Positions 23,179-30,981 of a stretch of 32,225 nucleotides of DNA are shown one piece after another. Location of the stretch: positions 1 to 32,225 of the forward strand of contig NZ_JACJTQ010000057.1 in NCBI RefSeq assembly GCF_014698735.1. Reading direction: 5' to 3'. Numbering within the stretch: position 1 is the first letter of the stretch; each line of letters starts with the position of its first letter. Made by a program: the position numbers and the translations under genes. The notes below the pieces were generated by a model. The model did no database searches. It worked only from the letters and a program-made list of their open reading frames with translations, and had not been told where the DNA came from. The stretch is from Anabaena catenula FACHB-362. Lineage in GTDB: Bacteria > Cyanobacteriota > Cyanobacteriia > Cyanobacteriales > Nostocaceae.

Positions 23179-23973
23179 TTACTTTGCTGCTAACTCTGCA
23201 AAAGCTTTATCAATTCTCTGTAACATATTTCTCACATGATTCTCAATTAGCTCATATTCAAGATGAATCATATCCCAAAATTCCCTACCAGCTATGCGAG
23301 GGATTTTAGAATCGTTGAATGTCCATCCACCTAAATTAAAAGCGGCTATAAATAAGGGATAATCATGAATCCCTAATTCTTTTTTAGCTCTATTTGTTTG
23401 CGAACCAGTCAAAGTACCTTTTAAAGTTTTTAACTGTGCAAATTTAATTTTTTCATCTGTTAGTATAACAATATCTATTCCCTTGATTTTAATTCCAAAC
23501 TCAAATTCAGGTACAAGTACATAAGGGCTAATATCAGCTATTTCTTCCCAGAGTTGCCCCATTTTTGTGCTAAGGCTTCTTGTAACTGAGTTACTAGTTA
23601 CCAGCAATTTTGCTCCACAGAGTTCAAAGAGATTTTGGGGGTTAGGATGATGCTCAAGTATTGCACTTTTCTTTTCAAAATCTGCTTTTAACCAAGTAAT
23701 AAATTCATCAGCGAATTTATCTGTTTTATTGCTGATTAACTTGGATTGAGTCTCTAATTCTAGAATCGAGTAATTATCATTGTCTTTTTGAATTTGATAA
23801 TCAAAATATCCTGATGCTATTGAGTAAATAATTTTTCCGTATTTGTATGCTATGTGCAAATCTTCATCGGTTATATGAGTAACATCAATTAATGACGCAT
23901 GATGTAAGATTAGTTCTTTCCGTTCTTGTATAGAAAGTGGTATGAGAGTTTTAGCCTCTAACTTGGTAGACAT
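23179..23973 (-). CDS. Probable type II restriction endonuclease (PD-(D/E)XK-like)
   Basis: I take ATG 23973 (264 aa); the frame is open to a TTG at 24012. No family is recognised with certainty. The segment GIDIVILTDEKIKFAQLKT (165-183) fits a PD-(D/E)XK nuclease core, with D167 and Q180-x-K182 as candidate metal-site residues and E156 or E158 upstream. TLTGSQTNRAKKELG and FIAAFNLGGWTF after it resemble blocks I associate with GGNCC-type endonucleases such as Eco47II, but this is from memory. The N-terminal half is helical and acidic. The tail-to-tail arrangement with the methyltransferase, three bases apart, is the main support. A nuclease partner is the best reading; an unrelated DNA-binding protein remains possible. 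Confidence 0.65.
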   Translation of the reverse strand: MSTKLEAKTLIPLSIQERKELILHHASLIDVTHITDEDLHIAYKYGKIIYSIASGYFDYQIQKDNDNYSILELETQSKLISNKTDKFADEFITWLKADFEKKSAILEHHPNPQNLFELCGAKLLVTSNSVTRSLSTKMGQLWEEIADISPYVLVPEFEFGIKIKGIDIVILTDEKIKFAQLKTLKGTLTGSQTNRAKKELGIHDYPLFIAAFNLGGWTFNDSKIPRIAGREFWDMIHLEYELIENHVRNMLQRIDKAFAELAAK

Positions 23974-24048
23974 AAAAAGATTATAATAACCTGTTCGAGG
24001 CGCATTTAGCAAATATTTTGATTACGCGACATTTATAGTCAATTACCT

Positions 24049-24070
24049 ATGATTTTTTATAAAAAATCAT
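24049..24070. repeat. Perfect 22-bp AT-rich palindrome
   Basis: ATGATTTTTTA (24049-24059) is followed directly by its reverse complement (24060-24070) with no spacer. It lies about 75 bases before the nuclease-like gene start and eight bases from the neighbouring 9-bp hairpin. It could be an operator for the restriction gene or part of a terminator. Confidence 0.6.
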
Positions 24071-24077
24071 TTAGAAA

Positions 24078-24105
24078 AGTGTGATCATCTAAAAAAGATC
24101 ACACT
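24078..24105 (-). terminator. Probable terminator of the MAPEG gene
   Basis: Perfect 9-bp stem AGTGTGATC (24078-24086) and GATCACACT (24097-24105) with a 10-base loop, seven bases after the stop of the minus-strand MAPEG gene. On the minus strand the stem runs into TTTTC and then a further TTTTTT, which fits a rho-independent terminator. Confidence 0.7.
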
Positions 24106-24112
24106 CCCTAAA

Positions 24113-24505
24113 TTACGCCTTCATCAAAGATAAAATAATCCCAACTAGTGAACCTAAAATTAGTCCTATACTACTCAAAGAACTGATAGCAAAACCTACC
24201 CCACGCTTTTCTGCTGCTTGATAATATCCCCAAGCATAAGCAATACGTCCTATTATCCAAGTTGTACCGAGAACAGAACCCCAAATAGGACTAACGTAAA
24301 CAGAAAACAACCATAAAGCAGGTAAAAATAAAGCAAGTTGTTCTAAGGTGTTTTGCTGAACCCTCAGCACTCTTTCAAAATCAAGATTTCCTGTGGTTTG
24401 TGGTACGGGAACTTGATATTTTGCTCTAGCTCTACCAACGTTAATTGTGATAACAAAGTAAAGTATGAGCGCGGATACGGTAACTAAACTAGGAAAAGGA
24501 GACAT
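24113..24505 (-). CDS. MAPEG family membrane protein
   Basis: The 130-aa product has four membrane helices and the MAPEG signature FERVLRVQQNTLEQL (43-57) followed by FLPALWLFSVY. MAPEG proteins (microsomal glutathione transferases and relatives) sit in membranes as trimers and act on lipophilic electrophiles, often using glutathione; the bacterial substrate is usually unknown. RIAYAWGYYQAAEKRGVGF (86-104) fits the loop before the last helix. The length is typical (about 130 aa). Monocistronic, with a hairpin terminator directly after it and the tRNA gene upstream on the same strand. Confidence 0.87.
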   Translation of the reverse strand: MSPFPSLVTVSALILYFVITINVGRARAKYQVPVPQTTGNLDFERVLRVQQNTLEQLALFLPALWLFSVYVSPIWGSVLGTTWIIGRIAYAWGYYQAAEKRGVGFAISSLSSIGLILGSLVGIILSLMKA

Positions 24506-24686
24506 AAATCAAAATTCGAGTACATAGGCTGATAATGACACATTTAACTTCATTTACTTGCCATTACCAGTAATTTTGTCATAACTGAGATTGGGGATAG
24601 TTTGTAATTGCTGATCTAATAATGCTTCGCGATCGCAATCACCAGACTGGAAAATATTTAAAATATAATCAGATAACAATCTTGAA

Positions 24687-24758
24687 AGCGGGCGATGGGA
24701 CTCGAACCCACGACATTCTGCATGGGAAGCAGACATTCTACCACTGAATTACACCCGC
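24687..24758 (-). tRNA. tRNA-Gly, anticodon CCC
   Basis: Read on the minus strand, 72 nt fold as a tRNA. The acceptor stem is GCGGGTG with CGCCCGC (one G-U pair) and discriminator U73. The D arm contains AATTCAGTGGTAGAAT. The anticodon arm has stem TCTGC/GCAGA and loop TTCCCAT, giving CCC at 24724-24726. The T arm is GTGGG/CCCAT around TTCGAGT. It reads GGG codons for glycine. CCA is not encoded and must be added afterwards. A 60-codon open frame overlapping it on the same strand is spurious. Confidence 0.95.
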
Positions 24759-25151
24759 AAGTTGGAATTATGTCAATTAATTCTAGATGATATTATATCA
24801 TAATTGAGCAAAATCTCAGAAGAAGCTTAATTTATTTATATATTTTTTATCCTCCCCAAGGATAGATGAGGAAAAATTGAGAAGGATAATGTACACTTAA
24901 TCCAATGGGAGTCTAAAGCACCAACGTCTCTGACTATACTCACTTCTTGCTATACTCACTTCTTGATTCCATGCTCTTCATAAACTTTCAAAGCTTTGCC
25001 CTCCTGAGGAAGCGATCGCTTATTTTGCCGATAACACCCCGGTTTGGCTGGCACCAGAACCTTTATCCATAGCGAAACCGAGGACTTTATATTGACCGAA
25101 ATTTCAGCAGGTGAACTCGATTATACAAAATATATACCCTGAGTATCAAGT
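24759..25151. other. Spacer between tRNA-Gly and the HD-domain gene
   Basis: No intact gene is seen. It contains a perfect 16-bp direct repeat CTATACTCACTTCTTG (24934-24949 and 24950-24965). Downstream, frame 24967-25095 reads FHALHKLSKLCPPEEAIAYF and ends APEPLSIAKPRTLY before TGA; it looks protein-like and has a HIP1 octamer at 25011-25018, but no start codon or known family, so it may be a gene remnant. The bases just before the HD-domain ATG offer no clear ribosome-binding site. Confidence 0.4.
24934..24965. repeat. Two-copy 16-bp tandem repeat
   Basis: Two identical adjacent copies of CTATACTCACTTCTTG, at 24934-24949 and 24950-24965. No function apparent. Confidence 0.9.
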
Positions 25152-26027
25152 ATGTTCAATACAACTGAAATTATCATTAATGCTTTTGTAAATCAAATTC
25201 GAGAGGGCTATCAACGCACCTACGGGAACTTAAAAACTGATTATCAAGACATCATTGCTTGGGCTGGTAACATGGCATTGGAAAACATTGCCAACAGTGA
25301 TGCCCTATATCACAATGTTGAACACTCCGTTCTCGTCACCCTTGTTGGACAAGAAATGTTGCGTGGTAAACACATTCGAGAAGGTGGTGTTTCCAGCGAA
25401 GACTGGTTACACTTCATTATCTCCTTGTTGTGTCACGATATCGGCTATGTCAAAGGAGTTTGCCGCGAAGATATAGAATCAGAATCCCTATATGCAACAG
25501 GGCAAAATGGTAACATGATTGCTCTACCCCACGGTGCTTCTGATGCTAGTCTCACACCATATCATGTAGATCGAGCCAAACTGTTTATTGGTGAACGGTT
25601 TGGTGGACACACTTTAATAGACGCTGAAGTCATAAAGGTAAATATTGAATTGACTCGGTTCCCTGTACCAACAGCAGAAGATCATCAAGATACCAACCAC
25701 TTTGCCGGTTTAGTACGTGCTGCTGATTTAATCGGGCAATTAAGTGATCCACGTTACTTGAGAAAAATCACTAGTTTATTCTACGAATTTGAAGAAACTG
25801 GGATGAACAAAATTTTAGGCTATCAAAATCCTGGGGATTTACGCAAAAATTATGCCAAATTTTACTGGCATGGTGTCTATCCATATATCAAAGATGGACT
25901 GCGATATCTATCTCTAACACAGCAGGGAAAACAAATCATAGCAAATCTTTATTCCAATGTATTTGTAGTTGAACATGAAAAGCAAAATGAAGACCTACTG
26001 TATTTAGTTGAGAAATTACACGCTTAA
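25152..26027 (+). CDS. HD-domain metal-dependent phosphohydrolase
   Basis: The 291-aa protein shows the HD-fold metal motif: YHNVEHS (53-59, H54 and H58), LLCHDIGY (92-99, H95-D96), a later histidine in PYHVDRA (H138) and D192 in RAADLIGQLSDPRYL. These match the H...HD...H...D order of HD phosphohydrolases. The spacing YHNxEH is like that of 3',5'-cyclic nucleotide phosphodiesterase-type and related HD proteins, so a nucleotide or cyclic-nucleotide substrate is likely but not fixed. There is no sensor domain, signal peptide or membrane helix. It stands alone, with a heptamer array starting 13 bases after its stop. Similar single-domain proteins are common in cyanobacteria. Confidence 0.82.
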   Translation: MFNTTEIIINAFVNQIREGYQRTYGNLKTDYQDIIAWAGNMALENIANSDALYHNVEHSVLVTLVGQEMLRGKHIREGGVSSEDWLHFIISLLCHDIGYVKGVCREDIESESLYATGQNGNMIALPHGASDASLTPYHVDRAKLFIGERFGGHTLIDAEVIKVNIELTRFPVPTAEDHQDTNHFAGLVRAADLIGQLSDPRYLRKITSLFYEFEETGMNKILGYQNPGDLRKNYAKFYWHGVYPYIKDGLRYLSLTQQGKQIIANLYSNVFVVEHEKQNEDLLYLVEKLHA

Positions 26028-26039
26028 ATACAGCAGAAT

Positions 26040-26068
26040 TCAGGAGTCAGGAGTCAGGAGTCAGGAGT
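26040..26068. repeat. Heptamer array (TCAGGAG)4
   Basis: Four tandem TCAGGAG units plus one base, directly after the HD-domain gene. The same unit is repeated at 26315-26335, and in both cases TAAAAC follows. Confidence 0.92.
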
Positions 26069-26314
26069 AAAACTGGCGAATGTGTCTAGGTTTCAATTTT
26101 GATTCTGTACCTAATTGATCTGCAATCTGCTGTATAACAGTTTGCATTTGATTCTCAGAGGATGTTTGAAAAGTATTTTTGGTAACATCAAAATCCCAGA
26201 AAACTAACTCCCCTTACCCAAAAAAAATTGGTGTTTCCAAGCCTCTTTCCTTGCAGGAGAGAGGTAAATGTTTACTTCCTACAAACGAGAACCGCCATAA
26301 AAAAATGTTATGGC

Positions 26315-26335
26315 AGGAGTCAGGAGTCAGGAGTA
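26315..26335. repeat. Second TCAGGAG heptamer array
   Basis: About three units (the first lacks its T) followed by TAAAAC, as in the array 250 bases upstream. The two arrays probably share an origin. Confidence 0.88.
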
Positions 26336-26453
26336 AAACCCTCTTGTAGTGAGAGTTTCATTATCAATTGATGTCCTAACCACCCTGTCCACGGCTATAA
26401 ATTAATTTTGCACAGATCCTTAATACATCACCCTTAATTTGTGAAGAAAAACT

Positions 26454-27569
26454 ATGAATTGGTGGCAGAGACTGAAAAAAAATCCCTTGGCGCGATTTGG
26501 GGCAATCTTACTGTTAGTGTTCTATTTATCAGTAATCGCAGCTGATTTCATCGCACCTTACAACCCTTATAATTCTCAGCCAAATGGTTCACTACTGCCA
26601 CCAACTCGCATTTATTGGGTTTCTCAGTCAGGTAAATTTATTGGACCACATATATATCCGACAACTCAAGGGGATACAAATTTAGAAACAGGGGAAAGAA
26701 AACTAATTGTTGATTTCAAAAAGCCTTCTCCTCTAAGTTTATTTGTTGCCGGACCCGAATATCGATTATTCCAGATGAGTTTGCCTCTACCACCCAAGTG
26801 GGATGAAGTCACCATTATACCCGGTATACCCTTAAATCTGCATTTGTTTGGCTCAAATGGCGAAGCAAAATGGAATATTTTGGGTACTGATGAACAAGGA
26901 CGAGATCAATTTAGCCGTCTGCTATATGGTGGTCGTATTAGTTTATTTATCGGGATTTTTGGCATCATTATTACCTATCCCCTTGGTTTGCTAATAGGTG
27001 GTATTTCCGGCTATTTTGGTGGTGTGATTGATAGTGTGATTATGCGCTTGGCAGAAGTGTTGATGACTTTCCCTAGCATTTATTTATTAGTAGCATTATC
27101 AGGAGTTTTGAGTCCCCAATTAACTAGTACTCAGCGCTTTTTACTAATTGTTGTGATTACTTCCGTTATTAGTTGGGCAGGTTTAGCCAGGGTAATTCGC
27201 GGACAAGTACTCTCAATCAAAGAAAGAGAATTTGTACAAGCAGCACAAGCTATGGGTGGTACACCAATTTATATTATTCTCCGCCATGTTTTGCCCCAAA
27301 CCGCTAGTTATGTAGTTATCTCTGCAACACTGTCAATTCCTAGTTTTATTGGTGCAGAAGCAGTATTAAGTTTAATTGGTTTAGGCATTCAACAACCAGA
27401 TCCTTCTTGGGGAAATATGCTTTCTCTTGCTAGTAATGCTTCTATTTTAGTATTACAACCTTGGCTAATTTTACCGCCGGCAATCCTGATTATTCTCACT
27501 GTTTTGGCATTTAACTTATTAGGTGATGGGTTGCGTGATGCTCTTGATCCTCGCAGTTTACAGAGATAG
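26454..27569 (+). CDS. dppC: Peptide/nickel-type ABC transporter permease (DppC-like)
   Basis: The 371-aa inner-membrane permease has one N-terminal helix (about 15-32), then a long extracytoplasmic segment (about 36-140), then the OppC/DppC core: LGTDEQGRDQFSRLLYGGRISL (143-164), further helices, and the EAA loop EFVQAAQAMGG to LRHVLP (259-281) that contacts the ATPase. Typical DppC proteins are about 290-300 aa, and the extra roughly 70-80 residues lie in the segment after helix 1. It would pair with the DppB-like permease and the lipoprotein encoded on the opposite strand nearby (inference). No ATPase gene is in the window, which is common in cyanobacteria where the components are scattered. 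Substrate unknown (oligopeptide, nickel or similar). Confidence 0.9.
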   Translation: MNWWQRLKKNPLARFGAILLLVFYLSVIAADFIAPYNPYNSQPNGSLLPPTRIYWVSQSGKFIGPHIYPTTQGDTNLETGERKLIVDFKKPSPLSLFVAGPEYRLFQMSLPLPPKWDEVTIIPGIPLNLHLFGSNGEAKWNILGTDEQGRDQFSRLLYGGRISLFIGIFGIIITYPLGLLIGGISGYFGGVIDSVIMRLAEVLMTFPSIYLLVALSGVLSPQLTSTQRFLLIVVITSVISWAGLARVIRGQVLSIKEREFVQAAQAMGGTPIYIILRHVLPQTASYVVISATLSIPSFIGAEAVLSLIGLGIQQPDPSWGNMLSLASNASILVLQPWLILPPAILIILTVLAFNLLGDGLRDALDPRSLQR

Positions 27570-27701
27570 AATTCTTATAAAGTTATTTTTAACTAGGTAG
27601 CCATCATGAACTGCGTACACCAGAACCCATGAAAAAAAACTTCTTATTCCCCTCCACGAAACAGCGGGGAGGGGTTAGGGGTAGGGTCTTATTTTCAAGT
27701 C

Positions 27702-27845
27702 AGAAAGAAACCAAAAGACCCAACTATTGCGGAAAAATTCTATAATTATCGTTTCGCAGATTATAAAGAACAGGTAATAGATTTATTAATGAGAGTCTGT
27801 ACTGTGAGTGTGGAAACAATGAATATTATTAGAGAAATGGAATAA
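27702..27845 (+). pseudogene. C-terminal fragment of an unidentified protein
   Basis: The frame reads 47 residues, starting RKKPKDPTIAEKFYNYRF and ending VSVETMNIIREME, then TAA. Codon choice and composition look coding, and the sequence immediately before it is a GC-rich dispersed repeat, as if the 5' part had been replaced. I do not recognise the family. No suitable start codon exists, so it is a remnant, or chance. Confidence 0.4.
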
Positions 27846-27846
27846 T

Positions 27847-27949
27847 GTCTGAATCAGGATATCCAGGATTAAAGGATGTTCAGGATGAAAGATTTTTAAT
27901 GAATAGAAAATCCTGTAAATCCTTAAATCCTCCAAATCCTGATTCAGAC
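27847..27949. repeat. Hairpin repeat element with 14-bp terminal inverted repeats
   Basis: GTCTGAATCAGGAT (27847-27860) and ATCCTGATTCAGAC (27936-27949) are perfect inverted repeats. The interior carries CCAGGATTAAAGGATG on the left and AATCCTTAAATCCTCC on the right, so nearly the entire 103 bases can fold. It is the same family as 18289-18399. No clear target-site duplication is seen. Confidence 0.82.
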
Positions 27950-27993
27950 AAAAAATAATGTTGGGTTTTCTTACGTCAACCCAACCTACGTAT

Positions 27994-29019
27994 CTAATAT
28001 CTAATTCTTGGATCTACATAAGCATTGAGAATATCAATCAAAATACTTGCACTCACAACAATTGCTCCAAAAAATACTAACACTCCCTGAACTGTGGGAT
28101 AATCTCGGTCAGAAATAGCTTGATAAAGTCGATTTGCTAACCCCGGCCAGGAAAATGTCACTTCTGTTAAAATTGCTCCACCTAATAGGGAAGCAAATGT
28201 TAATCCTAATACTGTAATTACAGGAATTAAAGCATTTTTTAAGGCATGGGAGACTAAAATCTTATTTTCAGAAATTCCCCGCGCCCTAGCCGCTTCTACA
28301 TAATCTGCTTGTAAGGTTTGCTTTAAATTCACCCGCACAATGCGCTCAAAAATTCCACTCAATAAAATTCCTAAAGTCAAACTTGGTAAAGCCAGATGAT
28401 GTAAAGATATGAAAAATTGGCTGAAATTACCACTTAATAAACTATCAATTGTATATAAACCAGTGATAGTTGCAGGTGCGGGAAGATTGGGGGGAAAACG
28501 GTTGGAATTGGGAAACCAACCTAGTTGAACTGAGAAAACTAACTGTAACAGCATTCCCGCCCAAAACATAGGTAAAGCATAGGTAATGATACCAAACAAA
28601 CGCCCACCAATATCAAAATAAGTCCCCGGACGAGAAGCGGAAATAGTACCCACTAAAACGCCAACAATTAGCGCTACAGCCATACTAGCAAAAGCTAACT
28701 CTACGGTTGCTGGAAAATATTGTCCAATTATTTCGCCAACATTCTGTCCTCGACTGGTTAAAGAAGTTCCTAAATCAAAACGTAGTAAATTGCCTAAATA
28801 ATTGAGATATTGTAACCAAATAGGTAAATCCAAACCGAGTTGTTTTCTTAATTCTTCTTTAGCACTTTCTGGCGCACGTCCACCTAAAATTGCATCTGCT
28901 GGATCTCCTGGGGTTGCTCTCAGTAAAAGAAAAACAATCGTGATAATGGTTAATAGTTGCAGTGGCGCAAATAGCAACCGGGAAACAATGTAATACTGTA
29001 ATGCTTTAGAACGAGACAT
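27994..29019 (-). CDS. dppB: Peptide/nickel-type ABC transporter permease (DppB-like)
   Basis: The 341-aa permease has six helices and the family marks LLRATPGDPADAILGG (32-47), LGLDLPIWLQYLNYLGNLLRFDLGTS (61-86), ALPMFWAGMLLQLVFS (148-163) and the EAA loop YVEAARARGISENKILVSHALKNALIPV (240-267). The ending NAYVDPRIRY is typical. It would form the heterodimeric channel with the DppC-like protein. It lies 215 bases downstream of the substrate-binding protein gene on the same strand, separated by a hairpin repeat, so it may be read through at a lower level. Length is normal. Confidence 0.92.
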   Translation of the reverse strand: MSRSKALQYYIVSRLLFAPLQLLTIITIVFLLLRATPGDPADAILGGRAPESAKEELRKQLGLDLPIWLQYLNYLGNLLRFDLGTSLTSRGQNVGEIIGQYFPATVELAFASMAVALIVGVLVGTISASRPGTYFDIGGRLFGIITYALPMFWAGMLLQLVFSVQLGWFPNSNRFPPNLPAPATITGLYTIDSLLSGNFSQFFISLHHLALPSLTLGILLSGIFERIVRVNLKQTLQADYVEAARARGISENKILVSHALKNALIPVITVLGLTFASLLGGAILTEVTFSWPGLANRLYQAISDRDYPTVQGVLVFFGAIVVSASILIDILNAYVDPRIRY

Positions 29020-29065
29020 ATTTTTATTAATTCAAAATTCAAACTTCAACTCGTTCCTTGTCTCT

Positions 29066-29209
29066 GACAAAGAATGTAGTCTTGAGGCAGATCCTCACAA
29101 ATTTAATCTCGTTTTTTATCTCAGACAAGGAATGTAGTCTTGAGGCTCTGCTTGATAAATTAGGATGAGGCAGAGCCTCTAAACGGCATTCCCAGCCGGA
29201 GTCTGGGAA
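29066..29209. repeat. Repeat and hairpin block between the binding-protein and dppB genes
   Basis: A 23-base direct repeat with one mismatch (29066-29088 and 29124-29146; common core AATGTAGTCTTGAGGC) is followed by two perfect inverted repeats: GAGGCTCTGC (29142-29151) with GCAGAGCCTC (29170-29179), and TTCCCAG (29189-29195) with CTGGGAA (29203-29209). The GCAGAGCCTC and TTCCCAG...CTGGGAACGAG pieces are familiar dispersed repeats of cyanobacteria. Confidence 0.85.
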
Positions 29210-29234
29210 CGAGATTACACCTGTCCCCTAGTGA

Positions 29235-30893
29235 TTATTTTTTAATTGTTTTATAAATCAGGTTTTGGGTAGGATCAATTTTGACATTACTTACACCTTT
29301 TTGGGCAAATACATAATCTTTGTTTTGCCATAAAGGAATGTAAGGAACATCAGTAACTACTTGTGTTTGAATGTCAGCAAATATTTTCTGACGCGCTTCT
29401 GGATTTTGTTCTTTACGTTGTTGATCAATTAGTTTATTGACAACTTCGTTATAGTAAAAAGAACCTTGAGTTTGGCTTCCTCCATTTTCACATCCTTTAG
29501 CAACTGAACCTTTTTCACAAGCTAAAAATGGCTGTACGTAATTATCTGGATCTAAAAAATCTGGATACCAATCAAGTAAGGCTGCTGGATATAAACCTTT
29601 GCTAATTTCTTTAAAAAAGGTAGCACCTTCTACAGTTTTAACTTCCAGTTGTAATATCCCATCCATTTTTGTATCAGCCAGAGATTTTAGTGTCTGCGCT
29701 GCTAAACTACGAGTAGGTGAACTTGCTGGATACCAAACTTGAACTTTAGCGGGATTTTCTTTAGAAAAACCAGCAGCAGTTAAGGATTTTTTAGCTTGTT
29801 CAAAGTTAGCATCACCATATTTATCTTTAAATAATGGTTGGGAAACATTGAATGTGCTGGGAATCATGCTGTAAAGTGGATCAGCTTGACCAAATAAGAC
29901 CCGATCATTTAATAATGGACGATCAATTAATGATGCGATCGCATTTCTGACCTCTGGTTTATCTAAAGGTTTCTGATTGCGATTCAACACCATATAACTA
30001 ACTACACTACCTTGAGCGGTAATAGCTTGCCAATCTCCTTTTTTAGCACCTTCCTCTAAACTCCGAATTTGGTCTGGTTGCAAAGATAAGTAAGCTACAT
30101 CTACAGCACCAGTTCGGAAAGCATTAAACAAATTAACTGGACTAGTCTGAATTTGGACATTAATACCCTTATTGGCTGGTTTTTCACCCCAATATTGCTC
30201 AAATACATCAAATCGCAGCGAATCAGTACCATACTGCGCTAACTTATAAGCACCAGTGCCGACAAAGATATTCGGCTTAAATTTCCCAGTCCCGATTTCA
30301 TAAGCTTTCGGGGAAACTGCACACACTCCCGAAAAGGCTAATAGGGAGGGAAACGCGGCAAAGGGCTTTTTGAGCTTAATTGTTAATTCATAGTCCCCTG
30401 TGGCTTTCACAGAAGCGACTGTATCGGAAAGCAAGAAAGATGGTTTACCTTTATTTTCGATAAAACGCTGGATACTAAATTCCATTGCTTTAGCGTTGAA
30501 TGGAGTCTGATCATGAAACACCACTCCTTGACGGATAGGTATGGTGTAAGTTAAACCATCTGCACTAACTTTAGGTAATGCTGTCGCTAGTTGGGGCTTA
30601 ATTTCTGTGCTACCTGGTTCATAGGTGTACAAGCGATCGCTCATATTGAATACTAAACCTAATGATGCCAATTCATAGGCATCAGCCGGATCAAGAGTTC
30701 TGGGCTTCGATGTCGTACCTATGGTAATGCGACCATCACCAGCAGGAGTATTGATAACACCAGTTGTTGGGGTAGTTGTCTGTGTGCGAGGGGTGCAACT
30801 AACAGCCAACAATAAACATAGACAGAACAAAGATAGGAATTTTGCCATCCTAACTGACTGTCTCATAGACAAGGAAAACCAAGCTCTTATCAT
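29235..30893 (-). CDS. ABC transporter substrate-binding lipoprotein, family 5
   Basis: The 552-aa product has a lipoprotein signal: FLSLFCLCLLLAVSC, with the lipidated Cys at residue 33 of the longest frame. Starts at codon 10 (30866) or 16 (30848) would give signals of more usual length; codon 10 is my preference. The mature part fits SBP_bac_5: GRITIGTTSKPRTLDPADAYE (about 54-74), then YTIPIRQGVVFHDQTPFNAK and NAIASLIDRPLLNDRVLFGQ. These proteins bind oligopeptides, nickel, heme or similar outside the cytoplasmic membrane and deliver them to the DppB/C permease. The C-terminal part (ARQKIFADIQTQVVTDVPYIPLW) is complete. It is the first gene of a unit with dppB. Confidence 0.91.
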   Translation of the reverse strand: MIRAWFSLSMRQSVRMAKFLSLFCLCLLLAVSCTPRTQTTTPTTGVINTPAGDGRITIGTTSKPRTLDPADAYELASLGLVFNMSDRLYTYEPGSTEIKPQLATALPKVSADGLTYTIPIRQGVVFHDQTPFNAKAMEFSIQRFIENKGKPSFLLSDTVASVKATGDYELTIKLKKPFAAFPSLLAFSGVCAVSPKAYEIGTGKFKPNIFVGTGAYKLAQYGTDSLRFDVFEQYWGEKPANKGINVQIQTSPVNLFNAFRTGAVDVAYLSLQPDQIRSLEEGAKKGDWQAITAQGSVVSYMVLNRNQKPLDKPEVRNAIASLIDRPLLNDRVLFGQADPLYSMIPSTFNVSQPLFKDKYGDANFEQAKKSLTAAGFSKENPAKVQVWYPASSPTRSLAAQTLKSLADTKMDGILQLEVKTVEGATFFKEISKGLYPAALLDWYPDFLDPDNYVQPFLACEKGSVAKGCENGGSQTQGSFYYNEVVNKLIDQQRKEQNPEARQKIFADIQTQVVTDVPYIPLWQNKDYVFAQKGVSNVKIDPTQNLIYKTIKK

Positions 30894-30981
30894 TAATATT
30901 TTTTTAATCAGCAGTTAATTATTCTAGGATATATGTTTAGCTAATTACATCTTGTCAGATTGTCTTCACAAGAATAGCATC

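Larger units (their letters stand above)
26028..26453. other. Repeat-rich spacer between the HD gene and dppC
   Basis: It contains two arrays of TCAGGAG heptamers (26040-26068 and 26315-26335) and a hairpin CCTCT..TCCT/AGGA..AGAGG (26242-26263) of a type common in Nostoc spacers. On the minus strand a 28-codon frame (26061-26147, starting MQTVIQQIADQLGTESKL) looks protein-like and ends inside the last heptamer, perhaps a gene end cut by the array. No intact gene is seen. Confidence 0.5.
27570..27993. other. Spacer between convergent dppC and dppB
   Basis: It contains a GC-rich Nostoc-type repeat (about 27650-27690, CCCCTCC and GGGGAGGGG pieces), a coding fragment (27702-27845) and a hairpin element (27847-27949). 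There is no intact gene. The hairpin may serve as a terminator for both permease genes. Confidence 0.6.

Noticed and set aside
24554-24736. 60-codon minus-strand open frame
   Set aside because: It runs into the tRNA-Gly gene on the same strand and shows no protein features.
26061-26147. 28-codon minus-strand frame beginning MQTVIQQIADQL
   Set aside because: It looks protein-like but is too short, ends inside a heptamer array and matches no family I know; mentioned only in the spacer description.
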